Assembly (NCBI GenBank): GCA_934561335.1
Contig: CAKTGD010000103.1
Location: 1-5,922, forward strand
From: an uncultured Oscillospiraceae bacterium
GTDB lineage: Bacteria > Bacillota_A > Clostridia > Oscillospirales > Oscillospiraceae
Direction: 5' to 3'
DNA length: 5,922 bases
The stretch's first letter is position 1. Every line of letters begins with the position of its first letter. This document shows, piece by piece, positions 1-5,151 of this stretch. The notes beneath the pieces are model-generated. The model was not told where the DNA came from, searched no databases, and was given only the letters and a program-made list of their open reading frames with translations. Made by a program: the position numbers and the translations under genes.

Positions 1-675
1 CCCAACGGCTGCGGTAAAAGTACAACGCTGAAGGCTATTGCCCGCATCTTGCCGTGCGCCAAGGGCAGCATCAGCTTTCTGGGCAAGGATATCCATAGCC
101 TGTCGCACCGCGAATTTGCCCGCTGTCTGGCGATTTTGACGCAGTCACCGGTTGCGCCTACGGATTTGACGGTGCAGGATTTGGTTGAAATGGGACGCTT
201 TCCGCATCGCAGCTTTTTAGGCCGCGGGGATAAGGAAGATGCACAGCACGTGGCCTGGGCCTTGGAGCAGACTAATATGACGTCGATGAGCCACCGCCTT
301 CTGCACACACTGAGCGGCGGTGAGCGTCAGCGCGCCTGGATAGCGATGGCGCTGGCGCAAAGACCGCAGGTCTTGCTGCTTGACGAGCCTACGACCTATC
401 TTGATATTTGTCACCAGCTGGAGGTTATGCAGCTGCTTGATAAGCTCAACAAGGAGCTGGGGCTGACGGTTGTTATGGTTATCCATGATTTGAACCATGC
501 TATTCAGTACGCTGATTACGTTGCCGTTATCAAGGCAGGACGCTTAGTAGTCAGCGGTGAGCCTAAGGAAATTGTTACGTCTAAGCTGCTGGCGGACGTG
601 TTCCGCGTGCAGGCGGATGAGTTTGCGTGTAGTAATGGGCTTCCCGCTCTCGTTCCTATTACAGTCTGTCGCTAA
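1..675 (+). CDS. ABC transporter ATP-binding protein, iron-siderophore/cobalamin (FecE/BtuD) type, 5'-truncated
   Basis: This is the cytoplasmic ATPase subunit of an importer, open from base 1, with 224 residues visible. Family members are about 250-260 residues, so roughly 30 N-terminal residues lie upstream. Seen in order: Walker A remnant PNGCGKST (visible residues 1-8), Q-loop Q48 in ILTQSP, LTVQDLVEMGRFPH (56-69) typical of the FecE/FepC/BtuD group, signature LSGGERQ (104-110), Walker B VLLLDE (124-129), D-loop YLD and switch His162 in VIHDLNHA. All catalytic motifs are intact. Family knowledge: these ATPases pair with FecCD-type permeases and import ferric siderophores, haem or corrinoids; sequence alone does not say which. 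A cobalamin-riboswitch-controlled gene follows, which makes corrinoid import attractive, but a terminator separates the two. The stop codon lies inside a repeat element. The internal TTG at base 49 is not the true start, because Walker A lies before it in frame. Confidence 0.93.
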   Translation, partial: PNGCGKSTTLKAIARILPCAKGSISFLGKDIHSLSHREFARCLAILTQSPVAPTDLTVQDLVEMGRFPHRSFLGRGDKEDAQHVAWALEQTNMTSMSHRLLHTLSGGERQRAWIAMALAQRPQVLLLDEPTTYLDICHQLEVMQLLDKLNKELGLTVVMVIHDLNHAIQYADYVAVIKAGRLVVSGEPKEIVTSKLLADVFRVQADEFACSNGLPALVPITVCR

Positions 676-749
676 AGCCCTGTCTGCGTCATGGCGACGG
701 GTATGTACGCCGTCGTCGCCGCCATTTAGCATCCAAAGCTTTATCGCCA
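667..749. repeat. Imperfect palindromic repeat element (REP/MITE-like) overlapping the ABC gene stop
   Basis: Bases 667-678 (TGTCGCTAAAGC) match the reverse complement of 738-749 (TGGCGATAAAGC) at 10 of 12 positions. Inside them, ATGGCGACGG at 691-700 can pair with 710-725. The whole segment can therefore fold into a long interrupted hairpin of about 83 nt. Its left 30 bases recur at 766-795. The TAA stop of the ABC ATPase (673-675) is part of the left arm, as if the element supplied or replaced the gene's end. No transposase is present. A repetitive extragenic or small non-autonomous element is inferred; a genome-wide copy count is not available here. Confidence 0.5.
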
Positions 750-765
750 GCCTGTCTGATTAAAA

Positions 766-795
766 TGTCGCTAAAGCTCCGTCTGCGTCATGGCG
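766..795. repeat. Second, half copy of the repeat (28/30 direct match to 667-696)
   Basis: This 30-base stretch differs from 667-696 at only two positions (C/T at repeat position 13 and T/C at position 15). It begins 99 bases after the first copy. The right-hand half of the 667-749 element does not follow it; AT-rich DNA and then the ABC terminator follow instead. It therefore looks like a truncated copy. Two copies with a 69-base gap are too few and too far apart for a CRISPR array. Confidence 0.75.
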
Positions 796-810
796 CATAT
801 TCAAATTCAA

Positions 811-846
811 ACTCCCGAAAGTATACGTGCTTGCGGGAGTTTTTTA
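811..846 (+). terminator. Intrinsic terminator of the ABC transporter operon
   Basis: The arms ACTCCCG (811-817) and CGGGAGT (834-840) are perfectly complementary. An A/G mismatch and AAG/CTT pairs extend the stem inward. A run of seven T residues begins at 840. It lies about 135 bases after the ABC stop and before the next promoter, so it should close the ABC transcript. Confidence 0.88.
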
Positions 847-885
847 TTTCTGCAGTACAGATGTGGAAAAAATTTTATAATTCTA

Positions 886-914
886 TTGCCAAAAAAGCTG
901 ATTAATGATATACT
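886..914 (+). promoter_or_regulatory. Sigma-70/SigA-type promoter of the cobalamin-riboswitch transcript
   Basis: The -35 box TTGCCA (886-891) is separated by exactly 17 bases from the -10 box TATACT (909-914). TG at 906-907 forms an extended -10. Transcription would begin near 921 and give a leader of about 410 bases that carries the riboswitch. An imperfect dyad, TGATTA (899-904) / TAATCA (914-919), brackets the -10 box. Confidence 0.75.
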
Positions 915-926
915 AATCATGCTATA

Positions 927-945
927 AATAGTAAATGTTACTATT
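927..945. repeat. Perfect 8-bp inverted repeat just after the predicted transcription start
   Basis: AATAGTAA (927-934) and TTACTATT (938-945) are exact reverse complements around a 3-base ATG centre. The position, roughly +7 to +25, suits a repressor operator, but it could equally be a weak hairpin at the 5' end of the leader. A further inverted repeat, GCTTTC (951-956) / GAAAGC (967-972), follows before the aptamer. No regulator family is assigned. Confidence 0.5.
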
Positions 946-994
946 ACACAGCTTTCGATAGATAAAGAAAGCAAGACAATAAAAACTTAATATG

Positions 995-1122
995 CTTTGA
1001 GCAGAAGGAAAACCAGTGCGAATCTGGTACTGTACCGCAACTGTAATGTGAGCCTGGCAGCGCATATCTTCACAAGATGCTGTTCTGGTGATGAGCTTAG
1101 TCAGAGTGCCTATGCCCAAAAG
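995..1122 (+). promoter_or_regulatory. Cobalamin riboswitch aptamer
   Basis: Conserved landmarks of the family are present in order. There is AAGGAA followed by hairpin ACCAG (1012-1016) / CTGGT (1024-1028) with loop TGCGAAT. Then comes the core ACCGCAACTGTAA (1034-1046), matching the family's CCCGCAACTGTAA, then a variable stem-loop near 1056-1085. After that come GATGAGC and the B12 box at about 1099-1116 (AGTCAGAGTGCCTATGCC). CTTTGAGC (995-1002) can pair with GCCCAAAAG (1114-1122) as the closing P1 stem with one bulge and one mismatch. The usual 5' P2 arm is not evident, so this may be one of the shorter class II-like variants. Established role: it binds adenosyl- or other cobalamins and usually lowers expression of the downstream gene, here the CbiR-like enzyme at 1331. 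Confidence 0.92.
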
Positions 1123-1216
1123 TTTTTTCCGCGAGCTTGCGATGTACAGGTGAAAGGAAGGATGGTAAAACCATCTTTAGTATTCTGGTAGTGTTGCTTG
1201 CGTGAGCTAAATTATG

Positions 1217-1244
1217 ACTGCAGCGTTACCGCCGCAGTTTTTTT
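1217..1244 (+). terminator. Intrinsic terminator in the riboswitch expression platform
   Basis: ACTGC (1217-1221) pairs with GCAGT (1234-1238), followed inward by an A/C mismatch, GCG/CGC and a TTAC loop. A run of seven T residues (1238-1244) follows. It lies between the B12 aptamer and the coding start, about 85 bases before the ATG, as expected for transcriptional control: ligand bound, transcript terminated. The competing antiterminator could not be identified with confidence by eye. A strong hairpin at 1158-1178 (AAGGATGGT / ACCATCTTT, loop AAA) between aptamer and terminator lacks a U-tract and may take part in the switch. Confidence 0.8.
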
Positions 1245-1330
1245 ATGAAAAAGAATTCCAAGCTATTTGCCGGTAGCACAGTTAGAGCAAACGCTAAGAG
1301 CGTGCAGTATGTAGCAAAGAAGGGTGAGAA

Positions 1331-2287
1331 ATGACTAAGCATCTTATTAACTATTGTCCGATTGATTGGTATGAAGATGAATTGAAGCGTAAGGGGATGA
1401 CCTTGGCCGGTTTAGTGCAGCAGCTGGGTGTTGACGGTATTGAACAGTTTGTTTACAGAGATCCGGAAGCATTCCCTGATTACAAGGAGCTGACTATTGG
1501 CGCACATTTGAATTATTGGCCTTACTGGATGGATTTCTGGCTGAGAAAGGCTAAACGCCTGCAGCAGCAGTTCCGCAGTATCCACGAACGCCAAACATAT
1601 TTTAAGACAGCCATGAGCTGTGATGAATGGCTGGCGGTTATCCGCCGCAATATCTGCGCTGCTATTTCGCAGAAGCCGGAGTATTTGGTGTGGCATGTGG
1701 CGGAGGCTGATACCGAAACAATCTTTACCTTTGATTTCCGTTACGATGACCGCGAGGTATTGGCTGCTTCGGCAGATGTTTTTAATGCTGTGGCAGATGA
1801 GATTCCTGCCAATGTTACGGTGCTGTTCGAGAATTTGTGGTGGCCCGGTCTGCGCCTGACGGATGCGCGCAAGGTGAAGTTTTTCTTTGAGCGCATTGAA
1901 CGCAAAAACGTCGGCATTATGCTGGATACCGGTCACCTGATGAATACCAATCCGCGTCTGCGCACGGAGGCGGAGGCAGCGGATTTTGTCTGCCGCACGG
2001 TTGACAAGCTCGGTCCGTATGCTGAGCTGATTAAGGGCGTGCATCTTTCCTGCTCGCTTTCCGGCAAGTATTTGCGCAGCTTTGAACGCAAGGTGCCGGC
2101 TAATTGTGATTCGGAGCTTATTTGGCGTCATATTGCGGCGATTGATCGGCATAAGCCTTTTACTACCACGGCAGCCAAACAGATTTTGCAGTGCGTTAAG
2201 CCGCAGTATGTAAATCATGAGCTGGCATATGAAACTATCGAGGAAATGATTCCGCTGATGCAGCAGCAGCTCTATGTTGCCAAATAA
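1331..2287 (+). CDS. cbiR: CbiR-like cobamide-remodelling hydrolase (AP-endonuclease-2/sugar-isomerase TIM barrel)
   Basis: A 318-residue cytoplasmic protein. SD-like AGAAGGG ends 6-7 bases before the ATG at 1331. Seen: motifs of the xylose isomerase/endonuclease IV-type barrel (PF01261 fold) with likely metal ligands on successive strands. These are GAHLNYW (H59), EYLVWHVAE (H122), VLFENLWW (E167), GIMLDTGHLM (D199, H202), KGVHLSCS (H238) and NHELAYE (H296/E297). Family knowledge: A. muciniphila CbiR has this fold and removes the lower nucleotide loop from adenosylcobamides, giving a cobinamide phosphate that the cell can rebuild into its preferred cobamide. The cobalamin riboswitch directly upstream is the main reason for choosing CbiR over a sugar isomerase or AP endonuclease. 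The gene stands alone in its unit, ended by the hairpin at 2337. The function is inferred from fold and regulation; residue-level alignment to CbiR was not possible here. Confidence 0.72.
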   Translation: MTKHLINYCPIDWYEDELKRKGMTLAGLVQQLGVDGIEQFVYRDPEAFPDYKELTIGAHLNYWPYWMDFWLRKAKRLQQQFRSIHERQTYFKTAMSCDEWLAVIRRNICAAISQKPEYLVWHVAEADTETIFTFDFRYDDREVLAASADVFNAVADEIPANVTVLFENLWWPGLRLTDARKVKFFFERIERKNVGIMLDTGHLMNTNPRLRTEAEAADFVCRTVDKLGPYAELIKGVHLSCSLSGKYLRSFERKVPANCDSELIWRHIAAIDRHKPFTTTAAKQILQCVKPQYVNHELAYETIEEMIPLMQQQLYVAK

Positions 2288-2336
2288 GCGGCGGGCTGAG
2301 TGCGTCAAGCTATAACGAAAAATATCATAAAACACT

Positions 2337-2376
2337 AATCCCCTACATAAGCAGAGGCTTGTGCAGGGGATTTTTT
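2337..2376 (+). terminator. Strong intrinsic terminator of the cbiR transcript, between convergent genes
   Basis: AATCCCC (2337-2343) pairs with GGGGATT (2366-2372). Inside it TACATAAGC (2344-2352) pairs with GCTTGTGCA (2357-2365) with one A/C mismatch and one G/T pair, around an AGAG loop. Six T residues (2371-2376) follow on the plus strand. On the minus strand the flank is only moderately T-rich, so it may work less well for iadA. Confidence 0.9.
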
Positions 2377-2386
2377 AGTACACTGT

Positions 2387-3556
2387 TTATTTTTCAAAGG
2401 TGCCTTTGACAAGCGCTTTGCCTGCTGCCACCATGATTTGGCCTTTGGCGATTACGGTATCTACATCATAGCTGTCGCTGTAAATAATCAGATCGGCGTC
2501 ACTGTCGGTCTGCAGGCAGCCCTTTTGCGGATACAGACCGTTGGCCTGAGCCGGATTGCTGCTGACAACCTTTGCCACAACCTCCGTGGGAACACCTGCA
2601 AGCAGAGCATCCTTAACCTCCTCCTGGAAGGAATCCGGCGAAACGGCAAGCTGCTTTTGGCTGCCATCGGGAAGTGTTACGCTCATGCAGCCATTGGCAT
2701 CCGAGCTCATGGTTACTTTGTCCATCGGCACGCCCTCTTCGTAAAGAATTTTGATGGCGTCACTGGGCTTGACGCAGGCGGGGAAGCCGTCCTGCTCCCT
2801 GATGCCGGAGGTGATATCAACATAACCGCCTAAGCGGGCAAATTCCTTGGCCTGTTCAAAAAGATGGAAGGCACGGTTGACATGGGTGGGGATAAAATGG
2901 CGGGCAGGGATTTCCGTTTCGCGTACAATCGCCAGCAGGACATCCATGCCACGCTTGCCTACGCCCATGTGGAACTGCACAACGCCGGCCTTGCCGGAAA
3001 GCATACCGCCCAGGCGAGCCTGCGTAAGCACCTTTTCCAGCTCCTCGCGAGTAGGCTGCGAGCTTCTGTGGTCGGATAAGGCAACCTCGCCGATGCCAAG
3101 GCATTCGTTAATCAGGATGATGTCGCGGCGCACATCACCGGTCATGTTATGCAGGGGGATTTCGTAGGAGCCTGTGAGCATGTACGCGGTGATGCCTTCG
3201 TATGTCAGGCCTCTGGCCTTCGCCAGCAGGCTTTCGTTGTGTCTGGAGGTGCCGTCTGTACCCAAAACGCCTACTACGGTTGTAATGCCAACCTTCGTCA
3301 GCTCACTGAGGTTGATTTCCGGAGTACGGCTGTAGGGGCCGGATTCACCGCCGCCGCCGATAATATGCACGTGCTGGTCAACGTAACCGGGGACTACCTT
3401 GCGCTTTTGGGCGTCAAGAATTTGGCAGTCTAAGCCTTGCGGTGCTGCAAGCTGTTGGCCTATTTTAGCGATTTTGTCGTTGATGATCAGGAGGTCGACA
3501 ATTCCGAGGGGCTGCGGAGCGTATACATCCGCGTTTTTAATGAGTAAGCATTTCAT
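2387..3556 (-). CDS. iadA: Isoaspartyl dipeptidase (beta-aspartyl peptidase), amidohydrolase superfamily
   Basis: A 389-residue protein, nearly the length of E. coli IadA (390), similar along its full length. The enzyme cleaves beta-linked isoaspartyl dipeptides, the end products of breakdown of proteins with damaged Asn/Asp residues, in the cytoplasm. Seen: QHVHIIGGGGESG (metal ligands H62, H64 and substrate-binding E71), MLTGSYEIP (Y131), SDHRSSQ (162-167), FHMG (H196), THVNR (H225), SSDANG (catalytic D286) and the C-terminal KGTFEK shared with E. coli. Odd: the E. coli metal-bridging carboxylated Lys162 aligns with E157 (GIGEVALSDHR). Glu can bridge the metals in some amidohydrolases, so activity is still likely. 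The start is ATG at 3556 with GGAG about 9 bases upstream. It is convergent with cbiR and divergent from the DUF6508-like gene, so it is probably monocistronic. Confidence 0.95.
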   Translation of the reverse strand: MKCLLIKNADVYAPQPLGIVDLLIINDKIAKIGQQLAAPQGLDCQILDAQKRKVVPGYVDQHVHIIGGGGESGPYSRTPEINLSELTKVGITTVVGVLGTDGTSRHNESLLAKARGLTYEGITAYMLTGSYEIPLHNMTGDVRRDIILINECLGIGEVALSDHRSSQPTREELEKVLTQARLGGMLSGKAGVVQFHMGVGKRGMDVLLAIVRETEIPARHFIPTHVNRAFHLFEQAKEFARLGGYVDITSGIREQDGFPACVKPSDAIKILYEEGVPMDKVTMSSDANGCMSVTLPDGSQKQLAVSPDSFQEEVKDALLAGVPTEVVAKVVSSNPAQANGLYPQKGCLQTDSDADLIIYSDSYDVDTVIAKGQIMVAAGKALVKGTFEK

Positions 3557-3595
3557 GTGAGAATTCTCCGTTTCTGAAAAATTATTTATGCTTTA

Positions 3596-3601
3596 ATTAT
3601 A
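3596..3601 (-). promoter_or_regulatory. Probable -10 box of the iadA promoter
   Basis: On the minus strand the sequence reads TATAAT, a consensus -10, about 40 bases upstream of the iadA ATG. No good -35 box is seen at 16-18 bases (closest is GTGTTA at 17), so the assignment rests on the -10 box and position only. Confidence 0.5.
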
Positions 3602-3653
3602 CACTGAATTGTTGAAAATAACACATGAGGCAAGAAAGTTTTCGGGTTTTAAT

Positions 3654-3661
3654 GGTATAAT
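3654..3661 (+). promoter_or_regulatory. Extended -10 promoter for the DUF6508-like gene
   Basis: TATAAT at 3656-3661 is preceded by TGG-type context (TG at 3653-3654), giving an extended -10. No convincing -35 box lies 16-18 bases upstream, which extended -10 promoters tolerate. The start codon is about 66 bases downstream, with SD-like AGAGGG at 3712-3717 between. Confidence 0.6.
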
Positions 3662-3727
3662 ATAGACGATAAAAATGAATTGTCGTGTTATTATAGTGTG
3701 GAGAGATTGGAAGAGGGATGAAGTGTG

Positions 3728-4144
3728 ATGAAAAAATACTCTGTGTTGACAAAATATATCAACCTTTTGAAAAATGATAATGTTGGTGAATGGAATTGTG
3801 ATAAGGAAAATGATGGTTCTTCGGAAAGACCGATACAGCTTCCTTTCGTCATTTATTCTATAACGGTTAAGAAGTTGGCAGATGATATCTATAAATTTGC
3901 CAAAGAAAGTGATGAAATAGTACCAGGTAAATATGCAGAAATTCTTCAGGCTAATGGCATAGAATGGGGTTATGATTCCATGATGAAAGCCGATGCTTCT
4001 GGATTAGATGCTCAATGCATATTGGCTTTACTGATAGCTTCGCTTAGAGCAGAGCGCTTTTGTGATGGTGCGTTATTAGACTTTATCGAAAGTGGCGCTG
4101 TTACAAGATGGCTGAAACGCTTGCAGGAGCTTGATGAGGCATAA
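3728..4144 (+). CDS. Small soluble protein resembling DUF6508
   Basis: A 138-residue protein of unknown function with no signal peptide or membrane segment, so probably cytoplasmic. The C-terminal half carries a conserved-looking block: SGLDAQCILALL (91-102), RAERFCDGALLDF (107-119), then GAVTRWLKRLQELD (123-136). From memory this block resembles the DUF6508 family, small proteins scattered in Bacteroidota and Bacillota; the match was not tested by search. The N-terminal 40 residues are polar and rich in Lys, Asn and Asp and look less conserved. ATG at 3728 is chosen over the adjacent GTG at 3725; AGAGGG at 3712-3717 serves either. Its codons are clearly AT-richer than those of cbiR or iadA, which may mark acquired DNA. 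It has its own promoter and a hairpin behind it, so it is likely a single-gene unit. Confidence 0.75.
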   Translation: MKKYSVLTKYINLLKNDNVGEWNCDKENDGSSERPIQLPFVIYSITVKKLADDIYKFAKESDEIVPGKYAEILQANGIEWGYDSMMKADASGLDAQCILALLIASLRAERFCDGALLDFIESGAVTRWLKRLQELDEA

Positions 4145-4174
4145 AAATATACCTTTCTCCCCAAAAATCCCCCT

Positions 4175-4208
4175 CGCCCTACCCGAATTCACGCTTTTGG
4201 GTGGGGCG
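4175..4208 (+). terminator. Terminator-like hairpin after the DUF6508-like gene
   Basis: CGCCCTACCC (4175-4184) and GGGTGGGGCG (4199-4208) form a 10-bp GC-rich stem with one G/T pair, extendable by GAA/TTT into the loop. What follows (CTTTGCTTATTTT) is U-rich but interrupted, so it is a weaker terminator than the others in the window. Confidence 0.6.
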
Positions 4209-4210
4209 CT

Positions 4211-4237
4211 TTGCTTATTTTCACGCTACAATATAAT
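4211..4237 (+). promoter_or_regulatory. Probable promoter of the exported-protein pair
   Basis: TTGCTT at 4211-4216 and TATAAT at 4232-4237 are 15 bases apart, slightly short of the optimum (16 if TTTGCT is taken as the -35). It starts just after the preceding hairpin and about 50 bases before the start codon at 4288. Confidence 0.5.
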
Positions 4238-4287
4238 CAGGAAAACAACTGCCCGTAACGCAGATGGCAGGAATAGGAGGGATGGAT

Positions 4288-5103
4288 ATGCAAAAGAAAA
4301 TATTCTTAAGCGCAGCGCTTGGACTGGCAATATTTGCCAACACTGCCTTTGCCGAGGTTAATACAGATTATTTGGCCAACGAGCTCAAGTCTTATCCCGG
4401 CTGGCCGCTGGAAGTATATTGCAACGCAACAGATGTTAATGTAAGAACACAGCCTAATACTGATTGTGATGTTATCACCATGCTGCAAAGGGGAGATAAA
4501 TTTTATGTAAGCAGAGTTGTTGATGTAGTAAACAGTGAATACAAATGGCTTCTTGGAACTACTGAAAAGGGTCATGTTGGTTTTATGGCAAGCAAATATC
4601 TTGATACAACTCCGAGAGCTTCCAGCGCAGCAGGACGCTTTAATGCTGCCCTCGAAGCAGATTGGATTATGGATCCCCCAATTTTTGCTTCGAATGCCTA
4701 TTACTTGGGGCGTATGGAAAAGAATACGGATGATACTATCTCCTATGCCGATAAAAAGATGCAGGTCGGACCGCGTCTGTTCTATATAGATTCAGCGAGA
4801 AACAAAGTAAATGAGGTGAAGGTTAATAAACTTCATGGCAGCATGGCAGGCTATGCTGTCGGCCAGCAGCTTGACACAGACAGGCAGATTACTCTGGACG
4901 GGTACCTGAAAATGAATGGCTGGGAGGATGATCCTATGGGTGTGGGTATATCGGATACGCATCATATGATCGGTTGGGTAAAATATGCATACAACGCAAG
5001 AGGGCAAAAATGCCTGCATAAGAGCTTTTATGTGAAGCTGGATTCTCGTGATGTGATTGCAGAAATTATTTACTGTGAGAGTGATGTTCATTTTGCAAAC
5101 TGA
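4288..5103 (+). CDS. Exported protein with N-terminal bacterial SH3 (SH3b) domain
   Basis: A 271-residue secreted or cell-wall-associated protein. The ATG at 4288 is preferred because AGGAGG (4275-4280) sits 7 bases before it. In-frame ATGs at 4264 (upstream of that site) and 4282 (1 base after it) fit poorly. Seen: a Sec signal peptide MQKKIFLSAALGLAIFANTAFA with likely cleavage after A22. Then an SH3b-type domain at about 42-106, with the hallmarks DVNVRTQPN (49-57), LQRGDKFYV and GHVGFMASKYLD (95-106). The remaining 165 residues (from about 107) are soluble, rich in Tyr and Trp, and not recognised. SH3b domains commonly bind peptidoglycan or cell-surface ligands; no catalytic domain follows here. 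A second exported protein begins 48 bases downstream with no terminator between, so the two are probably co-transcribed. Confidence 0.85.
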   Translation: MQKKIFLSAALGLAIFANTAFAEVNTDYLANELKSYPGWPLEVYCNATDVNVRTQPNTDCDVITMLQRGDKFYVSRVVDVVNSEYKWLLGTTEKGHVGFMASKYLDTTPRASSAAGRFNAALEADWIMDPPIFASNAYYLGRMEKNTDDTISYADKKMQVGPRLFYIDSARNKVNEVKVNKLHGSMAGYAVGQQLDTDRQITLDGYLKMNGWEDDPMGVGISDTHHMIGWVKYAYNARGQKCLHKSFYVKLDSRDVIAEIIYCESDVHFAN

Positions 5104-5151
5104 CGGATGAAGCAATTTGGGCTGCAACATCTTTTGACAGGAGGTGGCGTA

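Noticed and set aside
744..758. Third direct copy of the repeat (TCGCCAGCCTGTCTG)
   Set aside because: The match needs gaps and covers only half the unit. The inverted-arm pairing of 738-749 with 667-678 is a better explanation.
667..795. CRISPR array
   Set aside because: Only two non-identical copies with a 69-base gap, no third repeat and no cas genes. An interspersed repeat explains it better.
1158..1178. Hairpin AAGGATGGT/ACCATCTTT as an independent terminator
   Set aside because: No T-run follows it. It is more likely part of the riboswitch expression platform.
997..1191. 64-codon plus-strand frame in the cbiR leader
   Set aside because: It lies entirely over the cobalamin aptamer and expression platform, whose conserved RNA positions explain the sequence. 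No SD site precedes it.
1412..2335. 307-codon open frame on the minus strand opposite cbiR
   Set aside because: It is a codon-bias shadow. The plus frame has the riboswitch, a ribosome site and conserved barrel motifs, while the antisense product shows no recognisable motif.
2438..2833. Plus-strand 131-codon frame inside iadA
   Set aside because: It is antisense to strongly conserved IadA sequence, with no ribosome site or recognisable domain.
4264..4287. Earlier in-frame starts (ATG 4264 and 4282) for the SH3b protein
   Set aside because: They place the SD inside the gene or too close to the start and would put acidic or neutral residues before the signal peptide. ATG 4288 has ideal spacing.
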